Below, piece by piece: positions 34,887 to 42,666 of a stretch of 64,000 nt of DNA. The notes beneath the pieces are model-generated. The model worked only from the letters and a program-made list of their open reading frames with translations, did not search any database and had not been told where the DNA came from. This DNA comes from UBA7672 sp965279085 (GTDB lineage: Bacteria; Pseudomonadota; Alphaproteobacteria; Caulobacterales; Hyphomonadaceae): assembly GCA_965279085.1 (NCBI GenBank), contig OZ257149.1, positions 4,216,001 through 4,280,000 of the forward strand. Reading direction: 5' to 3'. The position numbers and the translations under genes are program-made. Position 1 is the stretch's first letter; each line of letters opens with the position of its first letter.

Positions 34887-35508
34887 ATGAGACCATTCTG
34901 GAAGCGCGAGGCGAAGACGGCCTTGCCGATGACGACGATCTCGGACCTGCGCGCGGCGCAGTGGTCGGGGATGGACGAAGGCGCTGATGGACAACGCGGC
35001 GCGGCCATCGGGCGCGCTGGTTTATTCGAGCGAGCTTGAGCTGACCGAGGAGCAGCGGGCGGAGCTGAGGGCGGAGCTGAGCGAGCGGCACATCGGGGCG
35101 ATGAATGCGGGGCGGCCGATGGTGCTGTCGGGTGGGCTGGAGTGGAAGCCGATGAGCTTCACGCCGGCGGACATGGATTTCGTGGAGCAGCGCAACATGG
35201 CGGTGCGGGAGATCGCGCTGGCGTTCGGCGTGCCGCCGATGCTGCTGGGGATACCGGGGGATGCGACCTACGCGAACTATCGCGAGGCGAACGCGGCGTT
35301 CTGGCGGCTGACGGTTCTGCCGCTGGTGAACAAGGCTGCGCGGGCGATCTCGGGATGGCTCTGGGAGCGGGTTGGCGGGGCGGTTGCGCCGGATCTCGAG
35401 GGCGTGCCGGCGTTCCAGGCGGAGCGCGCCGAGCAGTGGGCGCGGATCGAGGCGGCAAGTTTCCTGACAGTGGAGGAGAAGCGGCGGATGGCGGGGGTGG
35501 GTGAGTAG
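34887..35508 (+). pseudogene. GTA/HK97 portal protein remnant, internal deletion
   Basis: Portal proteins of this family form the dodecameric DNA channel at the capsid vertex and are about 390 residues. Here an N-terminal piece opens at ATG 34887 (MRPFWKREAKTALPMTTISD) and a C-terminal piece of 173 residues reads from 34987 (MDNAARPSGALVY, then PMLLGIPGDATYANYREANA, characteristic of HK97-type portals). The two are in different frames and about 180 residues of the middle (clip and wing) are absent. The C-terminal 173 codons begin at KALMDNAARPSG, a conserved internal position. A product could not assemble, so I call a pseudogene. It remains in the GTA order, upstream of protease and capsid. 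Confidence 0.8.
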
Positions 35509-35536
35509 CGAGCGACGCGTGGTGAGTGGTGAATAA

Positions 35537-35563
35537 GGGCGGCGCGAGCCGCCCTTTTCTTTT
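35537..35563 (+). terminator. Rho-independent terminator after the portal remnant
   Basis: Stem GGGCGGC (35537-35543), loop GCGA, GCCGCCC (35548-35554) and TTTTCTTTT, a textbook intrinsic terminator 28 bases after the portal stop. It would end transcripts entering from the portal and leaves the next gene needing its own promoter or read-through. Confidence 0.85.
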
Positions 35564-35579
35564 GGAGAAGGAGAGACTG

Positions 35580-35768
35580 ATGAATTCTGTCGTGCAGTAC
35601 CTGTTCGCGAGGTTGCGCGAATTCTCGACCTGGCGCGGTGTCGCCGCGCTGGCGGCGACGGCGGGCGTGCTGGTCGCGCCCGAGCAACTCGATGCGGCCT
35701 ACAAGGCCTTCGTCGCGGTGCTGGGCGTGATCGCTGTCTTCACGCCGGCGAAGAAGGAAGTCCGCTAG
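35580..35768 (+). CDS. Small two-helix membrane protein, holin-like
   Basis: A 62-residue protein with hydrophobic segments WRGVAALAATAGVLVA and AAYKAFVAVLGVIAVF and a basic tail. GGAGAAGGAGAG precedes the ATG, and the gene sits between portal and prohead protease. Small proteins with this kind of layout are holins in many phages, and a holin would fit lysis, but there is no direct sign and RcGTA itself keeps its holin elsewhere. Stop overlaps the convergent HTH gene by four bases. Confidence 0.6.
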   Translation: MNSVVQYLFARLREFSTWRGVAALAATAGVLVAPEQLDAAYKAFVAVLGVIAVFTPAKKEVR

Positions 35769-35953
35769 GGCGCGCGGGGCTCGCGGCGGAGCGTGAGGCC
35801 CAGTTCGTGCGCGCGTTCGAACACCTGTTCGGGCGTGCGGGAGAGGCGCTGGGCGATGTCGGCGGTTGCGGTGTTGGCCCGGGCGAGACGGCGGAGTTCC
35901 TGTTCCTGAGCGACAGTCCACGGATGCGTGGAGGTGCGGATGCGGGAGGTCAT
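35765..35953 (-). CDS. Small Myb/GcrA-like HTH protein
   Basis: A 62-residue protein with a SANT/Myb-like helix-turn-helix: HPWTVAQEQELRRLARA then TATADIAQRLSRTPEQVFER and AHELGLTLRRE. Related short proteins are common in Alphaproteobacteria and resemble the DNA-binding part of GcrA. AAGGAG lies at six bases from ATG 35953. It may regulate nearby genes; no target is visible. It is inserted on the opposite strand inside the GTA order. Confidence 0.78.
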   Translation of the reverse strand: MTSRIRTSTHPWTVAQEQELRRLARANTATADIAQRLSRTPEQVFERAHELGLTLRREPRAP

Positions 35954-36073
35954 TGGCTGCTCCTTCTTGCCAAGGTCTGGCTTACAAAGGTTGGGCGTCC
36001 CCCAAGGGCCTGCATTCGATCTGGGGCCGTGAAGCGGGAAGTCAACCTTTCGACGCGGAGCGCGGCAGCATCC

Positions 36074-36153
36074 GCTCGCTTCGCGAGCAGCCCCCTCCGT
36101 CTTGCGCTTCGCGCAATCCACCTCCCCCGCCTTCGGCGGTGGAGGACTTCTTC
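36074..36153. repeat. Triple-hairpin intergenic repeat, copy 2
   Basis: Hairpins GCTCGC/GCGAGC (36074-36088), TTGCGC/GCGCAA (36102-36116) and a CCTCC...GGAGG stem (36121-36145, apex CGCC-TTC-GGCG), with linkers AGCCCCCTCCGTC and CCACCT and the terminal AGGACTTCT. Linkers match the copy at 15221-15300 while all three stems differ in base sequence but still pair. The 355-base gap 35954-36308 is filled by this and the next repeat. Confidence 0.75.
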
Positions 36154-36156
36154 TGA

Positions 36157-36282
36157 CCGCTCAACCTGGAGAAGGCCGGGACCGGCAGGGCGCGAAGGTT
36201 TGCACGGGCTGGCGGCGGCATGCCGCAGCCCGGAACAGGGATCGCTTTCTGTCTTGGTCCCGGCCTTCGCCGGGTTGAGCGG
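36157..36282. repeat. Inverted repeat with 28-bp arms
   Basis: Arm CCGCTCAACCTGGAGAAGGC... (36157-36184) is repeated inverted at 36255-36282, which ends GGGTTGAGCGG, with 25 of 28 positions matching. About 70 bases lie between. Directly adjoins the triple-hairpin repeat. It may be a short mobile or REP-type element; no coding sequence is present. Confidence 0.7.
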
Positions 36283-36308
36283 AATTCTTCCTGCCCAGTG
36301 GAATCGAG

Positions 36309-36374
36309 TCAGGCCAGTACGGACAGACTCATCAGGCCGATGACGACGACGGCGATGAAAATACGCTGCGCCAT
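36309..36374 (-). CDS. Possible 21-residue membrane peptide
   Basis: ATG 36374 follows GGGAGTCTGTTCC and encodes 21 residues, mostly one hydrophobic helix (RIFIAVVVIGLMSLSVLA). Only the ribosome-binding site and hydrophobicity support it. It lies between repeats and the DUF262 gene. Confidence 0.3.
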   Translation of the reverse strand: MAQRIFIAVVVIGLMSLSVLA

Positions 36375-36439
36375 TGGAACAGACTCCCGTTGCTTGCTCA
36401 CCTTGGGTGGGCACGTCGTAGGCGTCGTGAAGGTCAGGA

Positions 36440-37162
36440 TTATTCCGCGGCAACGTGGTAGTGGGCGGCATGGGCGACAGGCTCAGACTCGTTCCAGACT
36501 GGCCGCGAAGGAGCGGACATCGTGGGCAGAGGCGGCGTGTAAGCCGGACGCTGTTCTGCGACCGACCGCACCACGGCTGTGTGGTGCATCAGGAAGTCCG
36601 CCATGTTCACGATGTCCGCCGGGGTATAGTTGGCGAAGGCGTGCTCAAGGAAGCGCGCAGCCAGCAGCATCTCCTTCGGCGAGCCGAGAGGCGCGGTGGC
36701 AGGCAGCCGGCGCGTGGCGCCGTGCGGCAGGATGAAATGCGAGAACCAGGCGTGATCTTCCGGCGCCAGACGCAGGCGCGGCTCCGGAAGGCGGCCGATC
36801 GCCCGGCGCATCAGCAGGCGGTCGAGCCGGTTGCGCAATGAAGGGGTCGGCACGCGATCACGCGCGAAGGCGATGAACATCGAGAGGGTGGCGAGCCGCT
36901 GCTGACCATCGAGCAGCGTGGAAACGCCGCCGTTCTGGGGGCAGACAGTGATGATGCCCAAGTAGAGGCGTTCCTCGGGAACGTCTTCCTCGTCGATTGA
37001 ATCCCGCGCTGCTGTTTCGAGATCGACGACCAGCTGGGCGACCTGTTGTGGCCCCCAATGGAAGCCTGGCCGCGCTGGTCCGCATCGGTAGCGCAACGAG
37101 CCAGCGAAGAGGCTACGCACGCTGACGATATCCGCCCGCTTCAATTGGAAACTCCCGAACAC
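36440..37162 (-). CDS. DUF262 (GmrSD N-terminal-type) protein without nuclease domain
   Basis: A 240-residue protein with the ParB/sulfiredoxin-like DUF262 fold: WGPQQVAQLVVDLETA near residue 36, then the signature LLDGQQRLATLSMFIAFARD (residue about 83). In type IV restriction enzymes (GmrSD family) DUF262 drives NTP use and is joined to a DUF1524 HNH nuclease; here the protein ends after about 240 residues with a Pro/Ser tail and has no HNH motif. It starts with GTG at 37162. It sits among GTA genes on the opposite strand. Confidence 0.78.
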   Translation of the reverse strand: MFGSFQLKRADIVSVRSLFAGSLRYRCGPARPGFHWGPQQVAQLVVDLETAARDSIDEEDVPEERLYLGIITVCPQNGGVSTLLDGQQRLATLSMFIAFARDRVPTPSLRNRLDRLLMRRAIGRLPEPRLRLAPEDHAWFSHFILPHGATRRLPATAPLGSPKEMLLAARFLEHAFANYTPADIVNMADFLMHHTAVVRSVAEQRPAYTPPLPTMSAPSRPVWNESEPVAHAAHYHVAAE

Positions 37163-37217
37163 GCACTAACGCGCCGCCCAGCCCGGAAGTGAGACTCTTC
37201 TAGCAGAGGATTTCAGA

Positions 37218-37445
37218 ATGATCGACAAAAAAATCACATGGGCTCTCATTCTCGCGCTGACTGTTGAATCCGCAGGTGTGTTTGCGTGGGCGGGCGCCAC
37301 CGGCGAGCGGTTGAGTGAGCTCGAGATGCGCGTTTCGGCGCAGGCGGAGATGGCGGTGCGGCTGGCGCGAGTCGAAGTGCAGCTGGAGCTGGCGGCGGCG
37401 CAGCTCGAACGGATCGAGCGGAAGCTGGATCGTCAGCCAACCTAG
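37218..37445 (+). CDS. Small membrane/coiled-coil protein at the g3.5 position
   Basis: A 75-residue protein: membrane helix ITWALILALTVESAGVFAWAG at residues 6-26, then a coiled coil with Leu heptads (LSELEMRVSAQAEMAVRLAR). AGAGGAT precedes the ATG. It ends 56 bases before the prohead protease and occupies the place of g3.5 in RcGTA, a small gene between portal and protease. Homology cannot be shown; the position is the argument. Confidence 0.65.
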   Translation: MIDKKITWALILALTVESAGVFAWAGATGERLSELEMRVSAQAEMAVRLARVEVQLELAAAQLERIERKLDRQPT

Positions 37446-37501
37446 ATTTGGCGGCGCGCGGCATGGCTCGGCCATCCGCTTTTCTTATCAAGAGGCAGGC
37501 A

Positions 37502-37948
37502 ATGAAAACGGAGTCCCTCGTCATCGAGGGCTATGCGTCGCTTTTCGGGGTCGAGGACCTGGCGGGCGATGTGGTGCGGGCGGGCGCCTTCGCGCGGACG
37601 CTGAGACGGCGCGGCGAGGTTCGAATGCTGCTGAGCCATGCCGGTGGCAGGCTGGCTGGGCGGTGGACAACGATGCGTGAGGACGGCCGCGGGCTGTTCG
37701 TGCGTGGGCTGGTGACCGGCGAGACGCCGGCGGGGCGCGCCGCGCTGAGGCTGATCGCGGATGGGACGATGGATGGGCTGTCGATCGGCTTCATCGCGCG
37801 TGACTGGTCGCCACGGGTACGAAGAGGGCGGGAGCTGCGGGAGATCGAGCTGCGGGAGATCTCACTGGTGACGTCGCCGATGTTGCCGTCGGCGCGATTC
37901 GCGGCGGCGGGCGGCGTCGAGGCTCTCCGGAATGTGCGGGTGGGCTGA
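37502..37948 (+). CDS. HK97-family prohead protease (RcGTA g4-like)
   Basis: A 148-residue serine protease that cleaves capsid N-terminal (delta) domains during assembly. Catalytic residues are visible as the His in RMLLSHAGG and the Ser in DGLSIGF, followed by the conserved EISLVTSPM. It begins GYASLFGVEDLAGDVV, typical for the family. All motifs intact and length is normal. ATG 37502 is preceded by AGAGGCAGGCA. It lies downstream of the portal in canonical order; the capsid is 2.6 kb further on, separated by two exported-protein genes. Confidence 0.9.
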   Translation: MKTESLVIEGYASLFGVEDLAGDVVRAGAFARTLRRRGEVRMLLSHAGGRLAGRWTTMREDGRGLFVRGLVTGETPAGRAALRLIADGTMDGLSIGFIARDWSPRVRRGRELREIELREISLVTSPMLPSARFAAAGGVEALRNVRVG

Positions 37949-38052
37949 CGCTAGGGAACTCTTTCCGCAAGGGGAAAGCGGGCGTAGCATCCAGGCAGCA
38001 GATCGCGCCTATCACCGCTAAAGCGGGGCGGCGCGGCAGGAGGAGCCACGCC

Positions 38053-39189
38053 ATGAAGATCAAACTACTCGCCGCCACCGCGCTCTCATGCGCCGTGATG
38101 ATCGGCCCGCCCGCTTTCGCGCAGCAGGGACAGTCGGCTGCAGCGCCGCAGCAGGCCGCGCTGACCTCGAACGCCAATGACGGGCAGCGCCATGAAGCCG
38201 GTTACGCCGCGCCGAAAACGAAGTGGGGCGCGCCCGACCTTCAGGGCTTCTGGAACAACACGTCGCTGACGAACCTGCAGCGTGGCGGAGACGCCAAGAG
38301 CCTCGCGCTGACGCCGCAGCAAGCTGACAGGCTGGTCAACCGCAACATCCTGGTGGTGCTGAGCAAGGACGACGAAGCGCAGGCCGGCAAGGACCCGAAC
38401 AACCTCGACCTGCTAAAGGACAAGAACAACGACCGCGGCTACAACGCGTTCTGGATCGATCCAGGCACGAAGATGGCGACGGTGAAGGGCGAGCTGCGCT
38501 CGTCGTGGATCACGGAGCCGGCGACGGGCCGCATTCCGTACAAGCCGGGCGCGGCGCGCGGCGGCGGCTATGCGATCACCAATTTCGACGGGCCGGAGAC
38601 ACGTCCGCAGGCCGAGCGCTGCATCATCGGCTTCTCGGGTTCGTACGGGCCGGTGATGAACAACGGCATGTACAACTCGACCATGCAGTTCGTGCAGACG
38701 CCGACACATGTGATGATCCAGGTGGAGATGATCCACGACGTTCGTGTCATCCCGACATTCGCCACCGCCGACGAAGCGCGGAAGAGCTTCGCACCGCTTC
38801 CGAAGTGGGGCGGAGATTCGGTCGGCTGGTATGAAGGCGACACGCTGGTGGTCGAGACGCGCAACCCGCATCCGAGCCAGCGCGCGATGATCTCGGACAA
38901 GGGCAAGCTGATCGAGCGCTTCTCGCGCTGGAACGAGCGCCAGATTCTCTACGCATTCGAGGTGGACGATCCGACGCTCTACAGCGCGACCTGGAAGGGC
39001 GAGATGGCGCTGAACGCGTCCGATCCGATCTATGAATACGCCTGCCACGAGGGCAACTACGCGATGGCCGGCATTCTCGGCGGCGCCCGTGAGCTGGAGA
39101 GCCAGGGCAAGGTGCCGGGCATGGGTCCCGGCATTGCAGCCGGCCTCGTGCTGCCGCGCGACGAGACGGGCGGCGAGGGCTTCAACTAG
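38053..39189 (+). CDS. Exported PDLQGFW-type protein (copy 1)
   Basis: A 378-residue protein with a Sec signal (LLAATALSCAVMIGPPAFA) and the sequence APDLQGFWNNTSLT, seen in large paralogous families of exported proteins in Alphaproteobacteria and Acidobacteria whose function is unknown. Other landmarks are RGYNAFWIDPGTKMATVKG, MNNGMYNSTMQFVQTP, GDSVGWYEGDTLVVETRN and YACHEGNYAM. A paralogue follows at 39355. AGGAGGAG precedes the ATG. Both are inserted between GTA protease and capsid. Confidence 0.85.
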   Translation: MKIKLLAATALSCAVMIGPPAFAQQGQSAAAPQQAALTSNANDGQRHEAGYAAPKTKWGAPDLQGFWNNTSLTNLQRGGDAKSLALTPQQADRLVNRNILVVLSKDDEAQAGKDPNNLDLLKDKNNDRGYNAFWIDPGTKMATVKGELRSSWITEPATGRIPYKPGAARGGGYAITNFDGPETRPQAERCIIGFSGSYGPVMNNGMYNSTMQFVQTPTHVMIQVEMIHDVRVIPTFATADEARKSFAPLPKWGGDSVGWYEGDTLVVETRNPHPSQRAMISDKGKLIERFSRWNERQILYAFEVDDPTLYSATWKGEMALNASDPIYEYACHEGNYAMAGILGGARELESQGKVPGMGPGIAAGLVLPRDETGGEGFN

Positions 39190-39212
39190 AGCTTTGGGCG
39201 GACGGGACCACG

Positions 39213-39241
39213 AAAGGGCGCGGCGAGGGCTGCGCCCTTTT
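39213..39241 (+). terminator. Probable intrinsic terminator after the first PDLQGFW gene
   Basis: Stem AAAGGGCGC (39213-39221), a ten-base loop, GCGCCCTTT (39232-39240) and one more T before GCATT. It lies about 25 bases after the stop. The T tract is short, so strength is uncertain. Confidence 0.55.
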
Positions 39242-39354
39242 GCATTGGCGCGAGAATGTCGCCGCCTTCCGGAGCGGCAGGGCGAAACAGGATTGGACTT
39301 GGCGTGTGCGCGCTGGTCTGATCGCGTTGCGGACTTCAAGAAGAGAGGCTTGCG

Positions 39355-40401
39355 ATGATGCGGAAGCTGATGGCGTGCAGTGCGCTGGCGATGGTTCTGA
39401 GCGGCGTCGCCGTGGCGCAGCAGGGCTATCAGTCGCCCAAGACATCTTGGGGCGTGCCTGACATCCAGGGTCACTGGAACAGTACGTCGATCACCAGCCT
39501 GCAACGGCCGGCGGGTGTCCAGAAGCTGACGGTGAGCGAGAAGGAAGCGGGCGAGATTGTCGAGGACAATCCGCTGATCATGCTGACGCGGCTGGAAGAG
39601 GCTTCGCAGGGGGCCGATCCCAACAACACCGAGATCCTCGCCGACAAGAATGCGGATCGCGGCTACAATACATTCTGGATCGATCCGGGCACGAAGCTGG
39701 CGACGGTGAAGGGCGAGCTGCGCACGTCGTGGATCGTGGACCCGCCGAACGGGCGCATACCGTTCAAGAAAGGCGCACAGCGTTCGGGCGGAAGCCCGCA
39801 GGCGGCGTCGGGGTTGAATTTCGACCGGCCTGAGACACGGCCGCTTTTCGAGCGATGCTTCATGACCGAGTCGATGGGCGGCCCGGTGATGCAGAACGCG
39901 ATGTACAACTCGACGCTGCAGATCGTTCAGACGCCTGGCGCGGTGATGATTGTTGTCGAAATGGTGCATCATGCGCGCGTGATCCCGATTTTCGCGAATG
40001 CGTCGGCGGCGAAGCACGGGCCGGATACGATTCCGAAATGGACGGGGGATTCCGTCGGCTGGTATGAGGGCGACAAGCTGGTGGTGGAGACGCGCAATGT
40101 GCATCCGCTGCAGCCGAGCCTGATCTCCCCGACGGGAACGGTGACCGAGCGGTTCTCGCGCTGGTCCGACGGGCAGGTGCTTTACGAATTCACGGTGGAT
40201 GATCCTTCGCTCTATACTCAGCCCTGGCGTGGCGAGATGGCGCTGAACCAGTCGCAGCCGATGTACGAGTTCGCCTGCCATGAGGGGAACTATGCAATGC
40301 CGGGCATTCTCGGCGGCGCGCGTGTGCTGGAGTCGAAGGGCATAACGCCGGCGTTGGGGCCGGGCATCAATGCGGGTCTTGCTCCGCGCGCCAAGAACTG
40401 A
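39355..40401 (+). CDS. Exported PDLQGFW-type protein (copy 2)
   Basis: A 348-residue paralogue of the gene at 38053 with signal peptide (MACSALAMVLSGVAVA), VPDIQGHWNSTSITSL, RGYNTFWIDPGTKLATVKG, MQNAMYNSTLQIVQTP, GDSVGWYEGDKLVVETRN and FACHEGNYAMPGILGGA. Similarity runs the whole length, so a tandem duplication is likely. A conserved Glu/His/Cys cluster (CHEG) near the end could be a functional site. AAGAGAGG precedes the ATG. Confidence 0.85.
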   Translation: MMRKLMACSALAMVLSGVAVAQQGYQSPKTSWGVPDIQGHWNSTSITSLQRPAGVQKLTVSEKEAGEIVEDNPLIMLTRLEEASQGADPNNTEILADKNADRGYNTFWIDPGTKLATVKGELRTSWIVDPPNGRIPFKKGAQRSGGSPQAASGLNFDRPETRPLFERCFMTESMGGPVMQNAMYNSTLQIVQTPGAVMIVVEMVHHARVIPIFANASAAKHGPDTIPKWTGDSVGWYEGDKLVVETRNVHPLQPSLISPTGTVTERFSRWSDGQVLYEFTVDDPSLYTQPWRGEMALNQSQPMYEFACHEGNYAMPGILGGARVLESKGITPALGPGINAGLAPRAKN

Positions 40402-40528
40402 TGGCACAACGCCAACCGTTCGAACCATCCATCTGAATTTCAACTCCTTGCCGTTGGCAGTGGAGTGCTCGACGCTGTCGCTTCGCGGCGCCGATGACTG
40501 ATTGAATCGAAGCAACAACAGGAAACCC

Positions 40529-41764
40529 ATGACAATCGAGACGAAGATGAGCGCGCCTGCGGGCGCGAATGTGGACATGCGGGCGGCGACGGCGGAGATG
40601 ATGGCGGCGTTCGAGGCGCTGAAGGCGTCGAACGATGCGCGGATCGAGGAGATCGAGAAGCGCGGGGCGGCGGATCCGCTGCTGGACGCCAAGCTGAAGA
40701 AGATCGAGCAGGCGCTGGACCGTCAGCGTTCGGCGGTGGAGCGGCTGGCGCTGGAGCAGGCAAGGCCGGCGATCGGGGAAGATCCGCGCAAAGGCGATCC
40801 CGAGCACAAGTCCGCCTGGGGCGCATATCTGCGCAAGGGCGATGACAGCGGCATTGCGCGGCTGGACCTGAAGTCGCTGAATGTCGGGACGGAGGCGCGG
40901 GGCGGGTATGTGGCGCCGCCGGAGCTGGATCGTCTGATCGAGCAGCGGCTGATGGCGTCGTCTCCGATGCGGCAGATCGCGAGCGTGCGGCAGACATCGG
41001 CGACGGTGTTCAGGAAGCCGGTGAGCCTGGGGACGACGTCAGCGTGGGCGGCGGAGACGGGATCGCGCACGGAGACGACGGCGCCGACACTGGACCTGCT
41101 CGAATTCCCGGCGGCGGAGCTTTATGCGATGCCGGCGGCGACGCAGACGCTGCTCGACGATGCGTATGCAGATGTCGACGAGTGGCTGGCGGATGAAGTC
41201 GAGGCGAGTTTCTCGACGCAGGAGTCGACGGCGTTCGTGACCGGCGATGGGTCCAACAAGCCGAAGGGCTTCCTGAGCTATGACATGATCGCGGATGCGA
41301 GCCATGCGTGGGACAAGATCGGCTTCATCCTGTCGGGCGGCGCGGGGGCTTTCGCCTCCAGCAATCCGGCGGACAAGTTGATCGACCTGGTCTATGCGCT
41401 GAAGAGCCAGTTCCGGCCGAATGCGCGGTTCGTGATGAACCGGCGCACGGTGTCGGCGGTACGCAAGCTGAAGGATGCGGATGGCAACTATCTGTGGCGT
41501 CCGGGCTCGGCGGGCGAGGCGGCGAGCCTGCTGGGCTATCCGGTGACCGAGATCGAGGACATGCCGGATATCGCGGCGAACGCGTTCTCGATTGCCTTCG
41601 GCGATTTCCGGCGTGGGTATCTGATCGTCGATCGCCAGGGCGCGCGCGTGCTGCGTGATCCCTACTCGCTGAAGCCGTACGTGTTGTTCTACACGACCAA
41701 GCGCGTGGGCGGCGGGGTGCAGAACTTCGACGCGATCAAAGTGATGAAGTTCGCGGCATCGTAA
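40529..41764 (+). CDS. HK97-fold major capsid protein (RcGTA g5-like)
   Basis: A 411-residue capsid protein. The first 110 residues form a coiled scaffolding-type delta domain (ARIEEIEKRGAADPLLDAKL, ALDRQRSAVERLALEQ) that the prohead protease would remove; mature sequence begins near DLKSLNVGTEARGGYVAPPE. The E-loop and P/A domains follow (RQIASVRQTSATVFRKPV, WLADEVEASFSTQESTAFV, AGEAASLLGYPVTEIEDMPD, SIAFGDFRRGYLIVDRQG). Length is normal and the frame is intact. AGGAAA precedes the ATG. It is followed by a perfect 12-bp-stem hairpin. Confidence 0.92.
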   Translation: MTIETKMSAPAGANVDMRAATAEMMAAFEALKASNDARIEEIEKRGAADPLLDAKLKKIEQALDRQRSAVERLALEQARPAIGEDPRKGDPEHKSAWGAYLRKGDDSGIARLDLKSLNVGTEARGGYVAPPELDRLIEQRLMASSPMRQIASVRQTSATVFRKPVSLGTTSAWAAETGSRTETTAPTLDLLEFPAAELYAMPAATQTLLDDAYADVDEWLADEVEASFSTQESTAFVTGDGSNKPKGFLSYDMIADASHAWDKIGFILSGGAGAFASSNPADKLIDLVYALKSQFRPNARFVMNRRTVSAVRKLKDADGNYLWRPGSAGEAASLLGYPVTEIEDMPDIAANAFSIAFGDFRRGYLIVDRQGARVLRDPYSLKPYVLFYTTKRVGGGVQNFDAIKVMKFAAS

Positions 41765-41787
41765 ATTGACGCGGACCTAACTCGACG

Positions 41788-41822
41788 GCTGCACGGGTGG
41801 CGATTAGTTTCACCCGTGCAGC
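41788..41822. other. Strong stem-loop between capsid and NTF2-like genes
   Basis: GCTGCACGGGTG (41788-41799) pairs perfectly with CACCCGTGCAGC (41811-41822) around an 11-base loop. No T tract follows; the stem ends only a few bases before the GGAGAG of the NTF2-like gene at 41835. It may stabilise capsid mRNA, act as an attenuator or control ribosome access to the next gene. Confidence 0.7.
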
Positions 41823-41834
41823 TGGAGAGTCGCG

Positions 41835-42209
41835 ATGGGCGTTGCTTCGCCGGATCTAATGGCAGGCGCTTTTGCAGAGAGGTTCAATGCGGGTGACGCC
41901 GCTGGGTTCGCGCAGCTGTACACGGAGGACGCCATCTTTACCTATGATGGCGCGGAGAAGGCTGTGGGGCGCAGGCAGATCGAAGGCGCGCTGGCCGGGT
42001 TCATGATGGCGGGACTGAAATTCCAGGGCGAGAATGTCGGCACCTACGTGGTGGGCGACACGGCGCTGACGCGTTTCAAGTGGGAGCTGCGGGACAAGGA
42101 CGGCGTGGTGATGGGGCGCGGCATCTCGGCGGAGGTGCAGCGGCGCGGCGCGGATATGCTGTGGCGGTTGCTCATCGACGATTCGGGCGGCGGCAGCCGG
42201 ACCACTTGA
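41835..42209 (+). CDS. SnoaL/NTF2-like small protein (copy 1)
   Basis: A 124-residue cone-shaped alpha+beta-barrel type protein, with AFAERFNAGDAAGFAQLYTE then DAIFTYDGAEKAVGRRQIEG. Members include ketosteroid isomerase-like enzymes and binding proteins; the catalytic Asp/Tyr set cannot be assigned. GGAGAG precedes the ATG. A paralogue follows 50 bases downstream on the same strand. Confidence 0.85.
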   Translation: MGVASPDLMAGAFAERFNAGDAAGFAQLYTEDAIFTYDGAEKAVGRRQIEGALAGFMMAGLKFQGENVGTYVVGDTALTRFKWELRDKDGVVMGRGISAEVQRRGADMLWRLLIDDSGGGSRTT

Positions 42210-42259
42210 TCTTATGCGCTTCGTCAGGATGATGCCGCCTCGAACAAGGGGAGCGGATC

Positions 42260-42637
42260 ATGGGCGTAGCGTCACCGGAATTGATGGCCGAAACTTTCGT
42301 GCAGCGGTTCAACGAGCGCGATGGCGCGGGCTTGCTGGCGCTGTATGGGCCGGATGCTGTGTTCACGTTTGACGGCGTGGCGTTTGCGCGGGGGACGGCC
42401 GAGATCAAAGGCGCGCTGGACGGGTTCCTGGCTTCGCCGATGCGACTCAAGGGCAAGTACGAGAATGTGGTGACGGCCGGCGACACGGCGCTGTGCAACC
42501 TGCGCTGGGAGATGCTCAACGAAGAGGGCTGGATCGACCAGGACGGGCTGTCGATCGAAGTGCTGAAGCGCGGAGGCGACGGGCTGTGGCGCTTCCAGAT
42601 CGACGATGCGACTGGCGCGTCGCGCGGGCGGGAGTAG
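42260..42637 (+). CDS. SnoaL/NTF2-like small protein (copy 2)
   Basis: A 125-residue paralogue of the gene at 41835, sharing MGVASPELMAETFVQRFNER at the start and WRFQIDDATG near the end. GGGAGCGG precedes the ATG. The two look like a tandem duplication, probably forming one transcript; whether they form a heterodimer is not known. Confidence 0.85.
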   Translation: MGVASPELMAETFVQRFNERDGAGLLALYGPDAVFTFDGVAFARGTAEIKGALDGFLASPMRLKGKYENVVTAGDTALCNLRWEMLNEEGWIDQDGLSIEVLKRGGDGLWRFQIDDATGASRGRE

Positions 42638-42666
42638 CCGACGACGATAGGTTTGTGCGCTGAGCG

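Noticed and set aside
38413..40692. A 759-codon minus-strand open frame
   Set aside because: Antisense to the two PDLQGFW genes, which have signal peptides and mutual homology. The minus frame contains a self-similar repeat only because the sense genes are paralogues.
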